Part shown: in pieces, positions 49,572 through 59,496 of the stretch | How positions within the stretch are numbered: position 1 is the stretch's first letter | How the letters are laid out: each line of letters begins with the position of its first letter | Assembly: GCF_900116535.1 (NCBI RefSeq) | Contig: NZ_FPAU01000002.1 | Coordinates: forward strand, 345,301 to 409,300 | Origin: Kosakonia arachidis | Lineage (GTDB): Bacteria > Pseudomonadota > Gammaproteobacteria > Enterobacterales > Enterobacteriaceae | DNA: 64,000 bases | Reading direction: 5' to 3' | Translations under genes and position numbers: made by a program | The notes under the pieces: generated by a model | Seen by the model: the letters and a program-made list of their open reading frames with translations, nothing else | What the model was told of the DNA's origin: nothing | The model's database searches: none

Positions 49572-51830
49572 ATGAAGATCTTTCCCCATAGCGAGGTGAG
49601 AACCTTTCCGACGCAGCATCTGCACTGCGATCTGTTGGTCGCCGGCGGCGGCCTTGCCGGTCTTTGTGCCGCTCTTGCGGCTGCCCGCGACGGTTTACAA
49701 GTGGTGATGATTCAGGATAGGCCGGTGCCTGGCGGGAATGCCTCCAGCGAAGTAAGACTGTGGGCGAATGGTGCCACGTCGCATATGGGGAACAATAACC
49801 GCTGGGCGCGTGAAGGCGGCATCATGGGCCAAATCATGGAAGAGAACCTCTGGCGCAACAAAGAGGGTAACCCGGTGATGTTCGATCTGGTCCTCCTGGA
49901 TTTGGCAAAAAGCCAGTCGGGGTTAACGCTCTTGCTGAATACTGCCGTTTATGAGGTGGAAAAAGAGCAGCAGCATATTACCCGCATCAAAGCCTTCAAT
50001 CCGATCAATGAAACCTTTTACAGCGTAAATGCGGCGCAGTTTTGTGACGCTACTGGCGATGGTGTGCTGGGTTTTCTGGCGGGCGCTGAATATCGAGAGG
50101 GCGCAGAAGACGCACAAGAGCTGGGCGAAAAGATGGCACCAGGGGAGCATTTCGGTCATAAGCTAGGCCATTCGATCTACTTCTATACCAAACAAACCGA
50201 TGGACCGGTCAACTTTGTGCCACCCTCTTTTGCGCTGCAAGATATAACCGCGATCCCGCGCTACAAGCGGCTGACATCAACGCTGAACGGTTGTGATTTG
50301 TGGTGGCTGGAGTGGGGAGGCCGCCTTGATACCGTGCATGAAAGTGAAGAGATCAAATGGGAGTTGTGGAAAATCGTCTGGGGCGTCTGGGATCATATTA
50401 AAAACTCCGGCAACTTTCCGGAAGCCGCCAATATGACCATCGAATGGGTAGGCGCAATTCCGGGCAAGCGCGAGAGCCGCCGATTCCTTGGCGATCATTT
50501 ACTGTGCCAGCAGGATATTATCGATCAACGCGATCACTACGATGCCGTGGCATACGGCGGCTGGTCAATCGACCTGCACCCGGCTGATGGCGTTTACAGT
50601 ACTCACGACGGCTGCCGCCAGTTTCACAGCAAAGGCACCTACACCATTCCATTTCGTAGCCTTTATAGCCGCTCGCTGGACAATCTGTTCCTCACCGGCA
50701 GGTTGATTTCCGCCTCCCATGTCGCATTTGGCAGCGCCCGCGTGATGTGCACCTGCGGCCTGCTGGGTGAAGTGGTGGGACGCGCCGCCGCACTTTGTAA
50801 AACAGAGCACCTTACCCCACGTGAATTAGCGGAGCCTGCACATATCGGCTTACTGCAACAGCAGCTACAGGTTAACGGCTGCTATATTCCACGGCGCTGG
50901 CTGCACGATCCGGCGTGCGGTGCGGAGGTCAGCGCCAGCAGTGAGTATCAACTGACTGAACTTCCTGCCAGCGGTCGCTGGCACGCATTAACCGGGCGGA
51001 TGGCACTTCTACTGCCAGTACAGGCTGGCGAACCGTTGCCGGATATCTCATTGTTTCTGCGCGCCAAAACGCCGCAAACGCTGACAGTATCTCTGCTCGG
51101 CAGCGCGCGAGCCGGAAATTTCACCCCTGATTATCAATATGAAGAGTGTGTATTACAGGTTTCCGGCGAGGCCTGGCACACCCTGTCATTCCGCTGGCAG
51201 AGCGAGCGCGACCAGTATCTGTTTATCGCCTTCGAGGCGCAGGATGCGATCGAGATCGCTCTGACGGATATGCATTTGCCCGGCATGATGACGGTATTTA
51301 ACAGCCTGAATGTACGCGTGGCGAAACACACTCGTCAGGTTGTCGATGGCGATTATGGCGTCGACGAGTTCGACTTCTGGCTGCCGCGCCGTCATCCGCA
51401 AAAAATTATGCCAGCCCTGCGTTTAAGCCTGCCGTTAACAGCCTGGAGCGTACAGAATGTGCTCAACGGACGACTGCGCCCGGAACAACAGACTAATGGT
51501 TGGACGCCGGATGCTAATGATCCGACCCCGGAGATTGTCTGGCGTTGGGCCGCGCCGCGCCAGATCCATCAGTTGACGCTGGTGCAGGACAACGACTTTG
51601 ATAACGCCATGGAGTCGGTACAAATGGGCCATCATTACGCTGTGACGCCCCACTGTATTACGCACTACCGCCTGTGGGCGGGCGATAAACTCCTGGCCGA
51701 AGTGCGGGATAATCACCACTCCGTCTGCCAGCACCGGTTCCCCGAACCACTGGCAGCATTAAGCGTACGGCTGGAAATTCTCGCAACTGCAGGCGCCCTG
51801 CCAGCGGTTTACTCGCTAAACGTACGTTAA
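49572..51830 (+). CDS. Large FAD-dependent oxidoreductase, substrate unknown
   Basis: A 752-residue protein. Residues about 18-430 form an FAD-dependent oxidoreductase domain (PF12831-like) with the dinucleotide motif VAGGGLAGLCAALAAARDG at residues 23-41 and the family loop PVPGGNASSEVRLW. Further flavin-contact segments are FCDATGDGVLGFLAG and the C-terminal-half LFLTGRLISASHVAFGS. The remaining about 300 residues look like beta-rich, carbohydrate-binding-type modules. There is no signal peptide, so it is cytoplasmic. The start MKIFPHSEV at 49572 is preferred over an upstream GTG/TTG. Its 3' end overlaps yggR's stop by 4 bp on the other strand. Not in K-12 here. Reaction unknown; related genes elsewhere sit in sugar-degradation clusters. 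Confidence 0.8.
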   Translation: MKIFPHSEVRTFPTQHLHCDLLVAGGGLAGLCAALAAARDGLQVVMIQDRPVPGGNASSEVRLWANGATSHMGNNNRWAREGGIMGQIMEENLWRNKEGNPVMFDLVLLDLAKSQSGLTLLLNTAVYEVEKEQQHITRIKAFNPINETFYSVNAAQFCDATGDGVLGFLAGAEYREGAEDAQELGEKMAPGEHFGHKLGHSIYFYTKQTDGPVNFVPPSFALQDITAIPRYKRLTSTLNGCDLWWLEWGGRLDTVHESEEIKWELWKIVWGVWDHIKNSGNFPEAANMTIEWVGAIPGKRESRRFLGDHLLCQQDIIDQRDHYDAVAYGGWSIDLHPADGVYSTHDGCRQFHSKGTYTIPFRSLYSRSLDNLFLTGRLISASHVAFGSARVMCTCGLLGEVVGRAAALCKTEHLTPRELAEPAHIGLLQQQLQVNGCYIPRRWLHDPACGAEVSASSEYQLTELPASGRWHALTGRMALLLPVQAGEPLPDISLFLRAKTPQTLTVSLLGSARAGNFTPDYQYEECVLQVSGEAWHTLSFRWQSERDQYLFIAFEAQDAIEIALTDMHLPGMMTVFNSLNVRVAKHTRQVVDGDYGVDEFDFWLPRRHPQKIMPALRLSLPLTAWSVQNVLNGRLRPEQQTNGWTPDANDPTPEIVWRWAAPRQIHQLTLVQDNDFDNAMESVQMGHHYAVTPHCITHYRLWAGDKLLAEVRDNHHSVCQHRFPEPLAALSVRLEILATAGALPAVYSLNVR

Positions 51831-52807
51831 AGCCAGCCCTGCTGAACGCGCTGCTGATGACTCTGCGCAAAGGTCTGCATGCCCAACTGCTGCCCGGTCT
51901 GCATCACGCCGGGCAACTGGTGCGTTTTGCCCTCGCGAATCAGATTAGCGACCGCCGGAGAATTAATCAGTAGTTCAAACAGCGCGATCCGCCCTCCCCG
52001 CGTGTCTGCTTCCAGCCTCTGTGCCAGCACCGCTTGTAGGCTTCCGGCCAGTTGGCTGCGTACCGGATCTTTCTCCTGTGCCGGAAACGTATCCACCAGA
52101 CGTTCAACCGCCTGCGCTGCCCCACGCGTATGCAGCGTGGCCAGAACCAGATGGCCGGTCTCTGCGGCGGTCAAAGCCAGACGGATGGTTTCGCTGTCCC
52201 GTAGCTCGCCCAGCAGGATCACATCAGGATCTTCACGCAGCGCTGCACGCAAACCAGCAGCGAATGAGTTACAGTGCTGGCCGATCTCACGCTGCTGGAT
52301 TAAGCAGCGTTTGCTGGTATGGACAAATTCGATCGGATCTTCCAGCGTCAAAATATGCCCATCATGATGTTGATTGAGATGATCAACCATCGCCGCAAGT
52401 GTCGTGGATTTGCCGCTGCCGGTGGCGCCGGTCACCAGAATAAGCCCGTTATCCCGCTCCAGCAGAGTGTTCAGCGCAGCGGGCGCGTCCAGCTCTGCGA
52501 GCAATGGGCTGCTTTGCGCCAGCAGCCGCAACGCCAGTGAGACACCCTGATGATGGCTGAACGCGCCAGCACGCAAGCGATGTCCGCGCGCAGTGGTAAG
52601 GGCGAAATCAACCTGCCCCTGTTCTTGCCATTGCTGCTGCAGCGCACTGCTCAGATGCTTATTGATAAACCCACTGACGTCTGACGTGGGAAAAGGCGCT
52701 GGCACCAGACGTCCCTGTTGTCGCCAGCGCGGTGGACAATGACTGCACAGGTGTAGATCCGAGACATTATGCTTTACACTAAGCTCCACTATTTCATCTA
52801 TATCCAT
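51827..52807 (-). CDS. yggR: PilT-like ATPase YggR
   Basis: A 326-residue retraction-ATPase homologue of type IV pilus systems, matching E. coli YggR. Walker A is GATGSGKSTT (near 135), the Asp box LTLEDPIEF, Walker B DVILLGELRD and the His box TGHLVLATLHTRGAAQ. No other pilus gene is present here, so its role is unclear. Start ATG at 52807 is only 17 bp from the divergent yggS start codon. Confidence 0.92.
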   Translation of the reverse strand: MDIDEIVELSVKHNVSDLHLCSHCPPRWRQQGRLVPAPFPTSDVSGFINKHLSSALQQQWQEQGQVDFALTTARGHRLRAGAFSHHQGVSLALRLLAQSSPLLAELDAPAALNTLLERDNGLILVTGATGSGKSTTLAAMVDHLNQHHDGHILTLEDPIEFVHTSKRCLIQQREIGQHCNSFAAGLRAALREDPDVILLGELRDSETIRLALTAAETGHLVLATLHTRGAAQAVERLVDTFPAQEKDPVRSQLAGSLQAVLAQRLEADTRGGRIALFELLINSPAVANLIREGKTHQLPGVMQTGQQLGMQTFAQSHQQRVQQGWL

Positions 52808-52824
52808 AACGCTATCCTGGAAAC

Positions 52825-53529
52825 ATGAACGATATCGCGCATAACCTGGCACAGGTCCGGGACAAAATCTCCGCTGCCGCAACGCAATGCGGCCGTGCCC
52901 CAGCAGAAGTTACTTTACTTGCAGTGAGCAAAACTAAGCCTGCGAGCGCTGTCGCAGAAGCCATCGACGCCGGACAGCGCGCGTTTGGGGAAAATTATGT
53001 TCAGGAAGGGGTCGATAAGATCCTTCACTTCCGCGAAGCGGGTGTGAAGGACCTGCAATGGCACTTTATCGGGCCGTTGCAGTCCAACAAAAGCCGTCTG
53101 GTCGCCGAATATTTCGACTGGTGCCACACTATCGATCGTTTGCGCATCGCCAGCCGCTTAAGCGAACAGCGCCCCACTGACCTACCGCCGCTGAATGTGC
53201 TGATTCAGGTCAACATCAGCGATGAGCAGAGCAAATCGGGCATTGCCCTCAGCGAGCTGGATACGCTGGCGGCACAGGTCATTGAATTACCGGGCATTTG
53301 CCTGCGAGGTTTGATGGCGATCCCAGCGCCAGAAACGGATTACGCGCGGCAGTTTGCCGTAGCACGGCAAATGGCTGTAGCATTTGAAGCGCTCAAAACA
53401 CATTATCCAACGGTGGATACCCTGTCGCTGGGCATGACGGATGACATGACCGCCGCCATTGCGGCTGGCAGCACGATGGTGCGCATCGGGACAGCCATTT
53501 TTGGTGCGCGCGATTACACGAAAAATTAA
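52825..53529 (+). CDS. yggS: PLP homeostasis protein YggS
   Basis: A 234-residue fold-type III pyridoxal-phosphate binding protein that carries PLP and keeps its pool balanced; no catalytic activity is established. The PLP lysine is in LLAVSKTKPASAV near residue 36. Also present: FGENYVQE, WHFIGPLQSNKSR, and the C-terminal LSLGMTDDMTAAIAAGSTMVRIG phosphate site in overlapping parts. First gene of yggS-yggT-yggU-rdgB-hemW. Confidence 0.96.
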   Translation: MNDIAHNLAQVRDKISAAATQCGRAPAEVTLLAVSKTKPASAVAEAIDAGQRAFGENYVQEGVDKILHFREAGVKDLQWHFIGPLQSNKSRLVAEYFDWCHTIDRLRIASRLSEQRPTDLPPLNVLIQVNISDEQSKSGIALSELDTLAAQVIELPGICLRGLMAIPAPETDYARQFAVARQMAVAFEALKTHYPTVDTLSLGMTDDMTAAIAAGSTMVRIGTAIFGARDYTKN

Positions 53530-53547
53530 GGAATACAGAGGAACGCC

Positions 53548-54114
53548 ATGAAGACGTTGACTTTCCTGCTCTCGACAGTGCTTGAACTCTATACGATGGT
53601 TCTGCTGTTGCGCGTCTGGATGCAGTGGGCACGCTGCGATTTTTACAACCCGTTTTCGCAGTTTGTAGTGAAAGCTACACAGCCGATTGTCGGGCCGCTG
53701 CGCCGTGTCATTCCGCCGCTGGGGCCGCTGGATAGCGCCTCGCTGCTGCTCGCTTTTATACTCAGTCTTATCAAAGCGATCGTGCTGTTTATGGTGATCA
53801 CATTCCAGCCGATCATCTGGATTTCGGCGCTGCTGATTTTACTGAAAACCATCGGTCTGATGATTTTCTGGGTGCTGATGGTCATGGCAATCATGAGTTG
53901 GGTTAGCCAGGGCCGTAGCCCGGTCGAATACGCTTTAATACAGTTGACGGAACCGTTGCTGCGTCCAATTCGTAATCTGTTGCCAGCGATGGGCGGCATC
54001 GACTTCTCGCCGATGATTCTGGTGCTGCTGCTCTACGTCATCAATATGGGCGTTGCGGAACTGCTGCAATCCACCGGCGATATTCTTCTGCCGGGGTTGT
54101 GGATGGCACTATGA
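53548..54114 (+). CDS. yggT: YGGT-family integral membrane protein
   Basis: A 188-residue inner-membrane protein with two YGGT repeats, each beginning with a hydrophobic segment and the motif FYNPFSQFV or its counterpart ([17 protein letters not shown]). About five to six membrane helices. Linked to osmotic/potassium stress in E. coli by complementation. It starts 18 bp after yggS and overlaps yggU by ATGA. Confidence 0.94.
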   Translation: MKTLTFLLSTVLELYTMVLLLRVWMQWARCDFYNPFSQFVVKATQPIVGPLRRVIPPLGPLDSASLLLAFILSLIKAIVLFMVITFQPIIWISALLILLKTIGLMIFWVLMVMAIMSWVSQGRSPVEYALIQLTEPLLRPIRNLLPAMGGIDFSPMILVLLLYVINMGVAELLQSTGDILLPGLWMAL

Positions 54115-54401
54115 GTGCCGTTTCTACCTGTGAAGAGGGGCTGGTTTTGCGGCTGTACATTCAGCCGAAAGCCAGCCGCGACAGCATTATCGGGTTACAT
54201 GGCGATGAACTGAAAGTCGCCATCACCGCTCCGCCTGTAGACGGCCAGGCCAATGCGCACCTGATCAAATACCTCGCAAAGCAGTTTCGCGTGGCAAAAA
54301 ACCAGGTGGTGATTGAAAAAGGTGAACTGGGCCGCCATAAGCAGATTAAAATTGCCCACCCGCAACAGATCCCGACGGAAGTCGCGGCGCTAATCGATTA
54401 G
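54111..54401 (+). CDS. yggU: DUF167 family protein YggU
   Basis: A 96-residue protein of the UPF0235/DUF167 family. Conserved core: [12 protein letters not shown] and [20 protein letters not shown]. Function unknown. The ATG at 54111 overlaps the yggT stop codon (ATGA); the in-frame ATG at 54099 is inside yggT and less likely. It is 8 bp before rdgB. Confidence 0.93.
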   Translation: MSAVSTCEEGLVLRLYIQPKASRDSIIGLHGDELKVAITAPPVDGQANAHLIKYLAKQFRVAKNQVVIEKGELGRHKQIKIAHPQQIPTEVAALID

Positions 54402-54409
54402 GATCTACT

Positions 54410-55003
54410 ATGCAAAAAGTTGTCCTCGCGACCGGTAATGCCGGTAAAGTGCGCGAGCTTGCCTCGCTATTGAATGATTTCGGCCTCGACGTGGTCGCAC
54501 AAACTGAACTGGGCGTAGAGTCCGCAGAAGAGACCGGACTGACGTTTATTGAGAACGCCATCCTCAAAGCCCGCCACGCGGCGCAGGTTACCGGTTTGCC
54601 CGCCATCGCTGACGATTCCGGCCTGGCGGTTGATGCGTTGCTGGGTGCTCCGGGGATCTATTCGGCGCGCTATTCGGGTGTGGATGCAACCGATCAGCAG
54701 AACCTGGAAAAGCTGCTTGATGCGCTGAAATCAGTCCCGGATGAACAACGTACCGCACAGTTCCACTGTGTGCTGGTCTATCTGCGTCATGCGGACGATC
54801 CGACACCGCTGGTGTGTCACGGTAGCTGGCCCGGGGTGATCGCACGACAGCCGGCTGGCAGCGGCGGTTTTGGCTATGATCCGATTTTCTTTGTTCCTTC
54901 GGAGGATAAAACTGCGGCGGAACTTACCCGCGAAGAGAAAAACGCCATTTCCCATCGCGGTCAGGCGTTAAAACTGTTAATGGAAGCACTGCGTAATGGC
55001 TGA
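54410..55003 (+). CDS. rdgB: dITP/XTP pyrophosphatase RdgB
   Basis: A 197-residue house-cleaning enzyme that hydrolyses dITP, ITP and XTP to prevent their incorporation. Signatures: [17 protein letters not shown] at the N-terminus, [11 protein letters not shown] (metal-binding Asp near 68), and [14 protein letters not shown] near 150. Overlaps hemW by 8 bp. Confidence 0.97.
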   Translation: MQKVVLATGNAGKVRELASLLNDFGLDVVAQTELGVESAEETGLTFIENAILKARHAAQVTGLPAIADDSGLAVDALLGAPGIYSARYSGVDATDQQNLEKLLDALKSVPDEQRTAQFHCVLVYLRHADDPTPLVCHGSWPGVIARQPAGSGGFGYDPIFFVPSEDKTAAELTREEKNAISHRGQALKLLMEALRNG

Positions 55004-56132
55004 TTTGCCACCTCTGAGCCTTTATATCCATATACCCTGGTGCGTACAGAAATGCCCATACTGCGACTTCAACTCACACGCACTGAAGGGCGAAGTTCCG
55101 CATGACGATTACGTTCAACATCTGCTGAACGATCTCGATGCTGACTCGCCGTGGGCGCAGGGACGTGAAATAAAGACTATCTTTATTGGTGGCGGCACAC
55201 CGAGTCTGCTGTCAGGCCCGGCGATGCAAACGCTGCTGGATGGTGTACGCGCCCGGCTACCGCTGGCGAACGATGCGGAAATCACCATGGAGGCCAACCC
55301 AGGCACCGTGGAAGCAGACCGTTTCGTCGATTACCAGCGTGTGGGCGTGAACCGTATCTCCATCGGCGTGCAAAGCTTCAGTGAAACCAAGCTTCAGCGG
55401 CTCGGGCGAATTCACGGCCCGGAGGAAGCGAAACGTGCGGCGAAGCTGGCACGCGGGCTGGGGCTGCGCAGCTTTAACCTTGATTTGATGCACGGCCTGC
55501 CGGATCAGTCACTGGAGGAAGCACTGGACGATCTGCGCCAGGCCATCGAACTCAACCCGCCACATCTGTCGTGGTATCAACTGACTATCGAACCCAATAC
55601 GCTTTTCGGCTCGCGCCCGCCGGTGCTACCGGATGACGATGCGCTGTGGGATATTTTCGAACAGGGGCACCAACTTCTTACTGTGGCTGGCTATCAGCAG
55701 TATGAAACCTCAGCCTATGCGAAACCGGGTTATCAGTGTCAACACAACCTCAATTACTGGCGCTTTGGCGATTACCTGGGTATTGGTTGTGGCGCGCACG
55801 GTAAAGTCACTTTTGCGGATGGGCGCATTCTGCGAACGGCGAAAACTCGCCATCCGCGTGGGTATATGCAGGGAAAATACCTTGATAAGTTGCACGATGT
55901 TGAAGCACAGGATAAACCGTTCGAATTCTTTATGAATCGCTTTCGTCTGCTGGAGCCTGCGCCGCGCGCTGAATTCGCCCGCTATACCGGGCTGGATGAG
56001 AGCACGATACGCCCGCAGATCGAGCAGGCGCTGGCATTAAATTATTTGCGTGAATGCGACACATACTGGCAAATAACCGAACACGGTAAGCTGTTTCTCA
56101 ATTCTCTGCTTGAGTTGTTTCTGGTTGAATAA
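54996..56132 (+). CDS. hemW: Heme chaperone HemW, radical SAM family
   Basis: A 378-residue relative of coproporphyrinogen dehydrogenase that binds heme and delivers it to respiratory enzymes. The radical-SAM cluster motif CxxxCxxC is seen in [12 protein letters not shown] near residue 16; the [11 protein letters not shown] motif follows. As in HemW proteins, the C-terminal HemN extension is short. Last gene of the yggS operon, with a hairpin (GGCCCTCTGC...GCAGAGAGCC, 56140-56166) after its stop codon. Confidence 0.95.
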   Translation: MADLPPLSLYIHIPWCVQKCPYCDFNSHALKGEVPHDDYVQHLLNDLDADSPWAQGREIKTIFIGGGTPSLLSGPAMQTLLDGVRARLPLANDAEITMEANPGTVEADRFVDYQRVGVNRISIGVQSFSETKLQRLGRIHGPEEAKRAAKLARGLGLRSFNLDLMHGLPDQSLEEALDDLRQAIELNPPHLSWYQLTIEPNTLFGSRPPVLPDDDALWDIFEQGHQLLTVAGYQQYETSAYAKPGYQCQHNLNYWRFGDYLGIGCGAHGKVTFADGRILRTAKTRHPRGYMQGKYLDKLHDVEAQDKPFEFFMNRFRLLEPAPRAEFARYTGLDESTIRPQIEQALALNYLRECDTYWQITEHGKLFLNSLLELFLVE

Positions 56133-56139
56133 AGACTTT

Positions 56140-56166
56140 GGCCCTCTGCACAGAACGCAGAGAGCC
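56140..56166. terminator. Hairpin between convergent hemW and fepE-like gene
   Basis: GGCCCTCTGC and GCAGAGAGCC pair over 10 bp with one mismatch around a 7-nt loop, between two converging stop codons. Confidence 0.65.
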
Positions 56167-56184
56167 GAAAGTATGACAGAAATA

Positions 56185-57285
56185 TTAATGATGCCGTTGC
56201 TGCAAAGTGTGTCGCACTAATACCACAGCACTGGCAAGAATCCCACCACACAACGCCGCTAAAATAATAAGTAAAACCCGCCCCGGCCCCTCTTTTTTGG
56301 TAGGTAAAGACGGAGAAAGCTGATATTTAAACGGCATGAAAGTGATATCTTTAATATCCAATTTGTCCAGCTCCGCCAGGCGATGCTCACGATAGCGGAA
56401 ATCTGCATTAAGCCGGGTAACATCGGTAATTGATTGTTCTATTTTAAGCTTTTCAGCAATGCCATCAGCACCCAAAGCAATAGAATAATCCGGGTCATCC
56501 TGCACGGATTGCCCATTACTGTACACAGGGCGCTTAATACCGGCAGCATTGGCCACTTCCAGCGAGTAATTGAGTCGCTTCAATTTGGTATCATGGAGCG
56601 TATTCATCCGCTCACGCTCCAGCGCCAGCGACTCCCTCTCCGTATCCTTTTTTAAATCTACTTCTTCACGCAAATAATCTAACGTTTCTTTAACAACCAA
56701 CGCAGAAATATAATTGATGTAGCTGTTAAGAATGTCCCTGGCCTCGCCAGCTACAGGGGCAGTGAAGCTTAGCGTCCAGGACTGGTAAGGCACAGCATCA
56801 GCACTTTTCACCGACGTATTATTGACCGCCTTAATCTTGTCTGACAGTAGTACAATGCCACGACGCAGCTCTTCGGCATCAGGATTAGAAGCCATCAGCT
56901 TACCGGCCACCAGCGGTGAGGATGTCAGGAACTCTTCGCGCAGTGACTCAGAATTAAACTTTTTCAGGAACAGGTTAAATACTTCGCCTTTATCAAGGGA
57001 AGGCTTAACGTCAAGAACATGCAAAGTAGACAGCGTCTTTTGCAACTGGCTCCATTGTGCGTTTTCTGCTGGCGTGATCTCTGCCCGGCTGGTCCATTTT
57101 GGCGTTAATAACGCACTAATAAAGAATCCAATCAGAGAAAATATCAGAACAGTCGATATAATGATGCGTTTACTTTTCCACAAGGTACTCATTAAACCGA
57201 GCAGATCAATCTCGGTATTTTTGTAGCGCTCAGGAAAACCCTCATAGATGGAGGCGTCATTTTTAGATTGAATATGTAGTGTCAT
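56185..57285 (-). CDS. fepE: Polysaccharide chain-length regulator, FepE/Wzz family
   Basis: A 366-residue inner-membrane polysaccharide co-polymerase closely resembling E. coli FepE (377 residues). N-terminal membrane helix near residues 42-64 (IIISTVLIFSLIGFFISAL), a long periplasmic coiled-coil domain, and a C-terminal helix (RVLLIILAALCGGILAS). The Pro-rich motif YQLSPSLPTKKEGPG precedes the last helix, and VANAAGIKRPVYSNGQ is conserved. Wzz proteins set O-antigen chain length. ATG at 57285 fits the family start; two in-frame ATGs upstream are possible and none has a good ribosome site. It is AT-richer than its neighbours and sits where K-12 has yggM-ansB, away from fep genes, suggesting transfer or relocation. 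Confidence 0.85.
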   Translation of the reverse strand: MTLHIQSKNDASIYEGFPERYKNTEIDLLGLMSTLWKSKRIIISTVLIFSLIGFFISALLTPKWTSRAEITPAENAQWSQLQKTLSTLHVLDVKPSLDKGEVFNLFLKKFNSESLREEFLTSSPLVAGKLMASNPDAEELRRGIVLLSDKIKAVNNTSVKSADAVPYQSWTLSFTAPVAGEARDILNSYINYISALVVKETLDYLREEVDLKKDTERESLALERERMNTLHDTKLKRLNYSLEVANAAGIKRPVYSNGQSVQDDPDYSIALGADGIAEKLKIEQSITDVTRLNADFRYREHRLAELDKLDIKDITFMPFKYQLSPSLPTKKEGPGRVLLIILAALCGGILASAVVLVRHTLQQRHH

Positions 57286-57466
57286 ACAGGCAAGCATCGG
57301 TTCCATGATTTGAAATTCGATATTATCATCAATAGGAGAATTCTTGAAGTGATATTAACTCGCTGCATTTCAATAACACTAACACAAACCTATGTCAACC
57401 CACCTTAATTAATATCAAAAACTGGCTTGAAAATATTTCAGACATGTAATAAATAGCGAGTAAGAT

Positions 57467-57497
57467 AATAAGCCCGACTATTATAGTCGGGCTTATT
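57467..57497. terminator. Terminator of yggN
   Basis: AATAAGCCCGACTA and TAGTCGGGCTTATT form a 14-bp perfect stem with a TTA loop, 36 bp after the yggN stop codon. The upstream AT-rich 57286-57466 stretch has no gene. Confidence 0.8.
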
Positions 57498-57533
57498 TGA
57501 GCATTCGAAAATAAAAAAGTCTGTAACAGGGGA

Positions 57534-58253
57534 TCACTTCAATCCGGCGGTTAACACTTTGCGATTTTCTTCCAGCGAAACGACACGCTTACAAACGTCT
57601 TTGCCAAACTGCTGGAAATCCGCTTCCTGGTTTTTCCATTCATCCTGAATAGCCGTCTGCAAACCACCGAGGCTCCCCAGCACGCTCTGTAGCGGATTAC
57701 CACCGCTCTTCAGCACGGCTTTCGCACCCATTTCGTTGATGCTGTCCTGCAAAATGCCGCCCATTGCCTGGTTCACCAGTTGCTGACCATTGGCACGCAC
57801 TTCATCAATCGCTTTGTAGTGGAATGTCAGGCCATCGTTACGATGTTCAATGATGCGGTTCATCTGCTCTTTCAGCTGCATATCCAGCTTGGTCAGACGG
57901 TTACGCATGCTGCTGTTTTCTCCCACCTGTTTAACAATGATCGTGTCCAGTGCCACGCGGCTTTTCTCCACGCGACGGCGCGCGCCATCGTCAATCCATG
58001 GCAGAGCGCTGCGCAATTCGGCCTGGTAATCCTTCGCCTGCTCGCGCTGCGCAGCAGTTAGCGAAGGTTGCTTGCCGTTAAACATAACATTGCCGTCCGG
58101 GGTGATCACCAGGTTACCGTTCTCACCTTTCACCTGCACGGTTTGCGGGCTGATGATCACGTCGTCACGCGGCGTCACGCCACATTGATAATCAGCCTGA
58201 GCCGCAAATGCGGTAACCGTAAGAGCCGTCGCCAACAGCGTTTTGCGCATCAT
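57534..58253 (-). CDS. yggN: Secreted DUF2884 protein YggN
   Basis: A 239-residue protein, the length of E. coli YggN, with a signal peptide MMRKTLLATALTVTAFAAQA. Conserved segments: DYQCGVTPRDDVIISPQTVQ and QAMGGILQDSINEMGAKAVLKSGGNP in overlapping parts. Probably periplasmic; function unknown. The ATG at 58253 gives the signal peptide; the upstream start is weaker. Confidence 0.92.
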   Translation of the reverse strand: MMRKTLLATALTVTAFAAQADYQCGVTPRDDVIISPQTVQVKGENGNLVITPDGNVMFNGKQPSLTAAQREQAKDYQAELRSALPWIDDGARRRVEKSRVALDTIIVKQVGENSSMRNRLTKLDMQLKEQMNRIIEHRNDGLTFHYKAIDEVRANGQQLVNQAMGGILQDSINEMGAKAVLKSGGNPLQSVLGSLGGLQTAIQDEWKNQEADFQQFGKDVCKRVVSLEENRKVLTAGLK

Positions 58254-58277
58254 AAAAAACTCCTGTAGAGACAAAAC

Positions 58278-58297
58278 GGGCCAGCTAATGCTGGCCC
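58278..58297 (-). terminator. Terminator of trmB-yggL
   Basis: GGGCCAGC-ATTA-GCTGGCCC followed by GTTTTGT on the minus strand, 12 bp after the yggL stop codon. Confidence 0.75.
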
Positions 58298-58308
58298 CTT
58301 ATGCTTTA

Positions 58309-58635
58309 TTAGTCCCACCAAACGTCGAAAAGTTCGCTGATGCGTACCTCGCTCAGTTTGCGGTCTTCCAGCCACTTACGCACAATGGCCTGATGTTCTT
58401 CGGTACATTTACCGACTTCCTGCAAACAAATCAGACCGTCCCAGGCCAGATAGCCACTGCCGTCAAACGCCAGCTTATTCGGCTCGATCACTTCCTGAAT
58501 AAAGTCATCAACGGTTTTATCGATCTGTTCTTCGCTGGTACCTTCCGGAAAACGCCATGCAACGGAAAAACCTACTTCCTGGAATTCGTCGATATGCATT
58601 TTTTTACGCAAGCGACGACTGCGGTTTGTTGCCAT
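58309..58635 (-). CDS. yggL: YggL/DUF469 ribosome-associated small protein
   Basis: A 108-residue protein of the YggL family, near-identical to E. coli. It starts with basic ATNRSRRLRKKMHIDEFQEV and ends WLEDRKLSEVRISELFDVWWD in overlapping parts. Recent work links YggL to the 50S ribosomal subunit; the exact role is unsettled. It shares one base with the trmB stop codon and is cotranscribed with it. Confidence 0.92.
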   Translation of the reverse strand: MATNRSRRLRKKMHIDEFQEVGFSVAWRFPEGTSEEQIDKTVDDFIQEVIEPNKLAFDGSGYLAWDGLICLQEVGKCTEEHQAIVRKWLEDRKLSEVRISELFDVWWD

Positions 58636-59354
58636 TATTTCACCCTCTCGAACATTAAGTCCCATACACCGTGACCAAGACGGTGGCCACGCTGTTCAAA
58701 TTTAGTCACTGGACGCGAATCCGGACGCGGCACAAAGTCATTCGTCGCCGACAGGTTTTTATAACCGTCAATAGAGGACATCACTTCAAGCATATGTTGT
58801 GCATAGGCTTCCCAGTCAGTCGCCATATGGAACACGCCACCCAGTTTGAGCTTGCTTTTCACCAGTTCAGCAAACGGTACCTGAACGATGCGGCGTTTAT
58901 TATGACGTGCTTTATGCCACGGGTCAGGGAAAAACAGCTGCACCATATTTAAAGAATTGTCAGGAATCATTTTATGTAGCACTTCGACCGCGTCGTGGCA
59001 CATCACGCGCAGGTTCTCAACGCCCTCTTCATGCGCAGAAGAGAGGCAAGCACCGACGCCCGGCGAGTGAACTTCGATACCGAGGAAGTTCTGCTCAGGA
59101 CGCATTTTCGCCATCTCCACCAGCGAAGCGCCCATACCGAAGCCAATTTCCAGCGTAACCGGCGCCGTGTGGCCAAACAGCGCAACGAGATCCAGCGGCT
59201 GTTCGCTAAACTCAACGCCCATCACCGGCCAGTAATTTTCCAGCGCGTGTTGCTGCCCCTTGGTCAGGCGGCCCTGGCGACGGACAAAGCTACGAATCCG
59301 GCGCAATGGGCGGCCGTTTTCATCAAATTCCGGTGAAATGACGTCGTTATTCAT
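58635..59354 (-). CDS. trmB: tRNA (guanine-N7)-methyltransferase TrmB
   Basis: A 239-residue SAM-dependent enzyme making m7G46 in tRNA. SAM motif I is [15 protein letters not shown] near residue 70; [13 protein letters not shown] and the catalytic [14 protein letters not shown] (near 147) follow. Divergent from mutY across 142 bp. The order trmB-yggL then mutY-yggX matches E. coli. Confidence 0.96.
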   Translation of the reverse strand: MNNDVISPEFDENGRPLRRIRSFVRRQGRLTKGQQHALENYWPVMGVEFSEQPLDLVALFGHTAPVTLEIGFGMGASLVEMAKMRPEQNFLGIEVHSPGVGACLSSAHEEGVENLRVMCHDAVEVLHKMIPDNSLNMVQLFFPDPWHKARHNKRRIVQVPFAELVKSKLKLGGVFHMATDWEAYAQHMLEVMSSIDGYKNLSATNDFVPRPDSRPVTKFEQRGHRLGHGVWDLMFERVK

Positions 59355-59496
59355 AAAGTGATCTGCTCGTGAGAGTGTTCAGGAAACGGGCATTATCCAA
59401 AGTTAATCGCATGATGCAAGCACCGGAAAGTTCCGGTTTACAGGCCAACGCCTCTGTGCTGCAATCTTTGCCCCTGACAACGCGATTCTGGTGACC

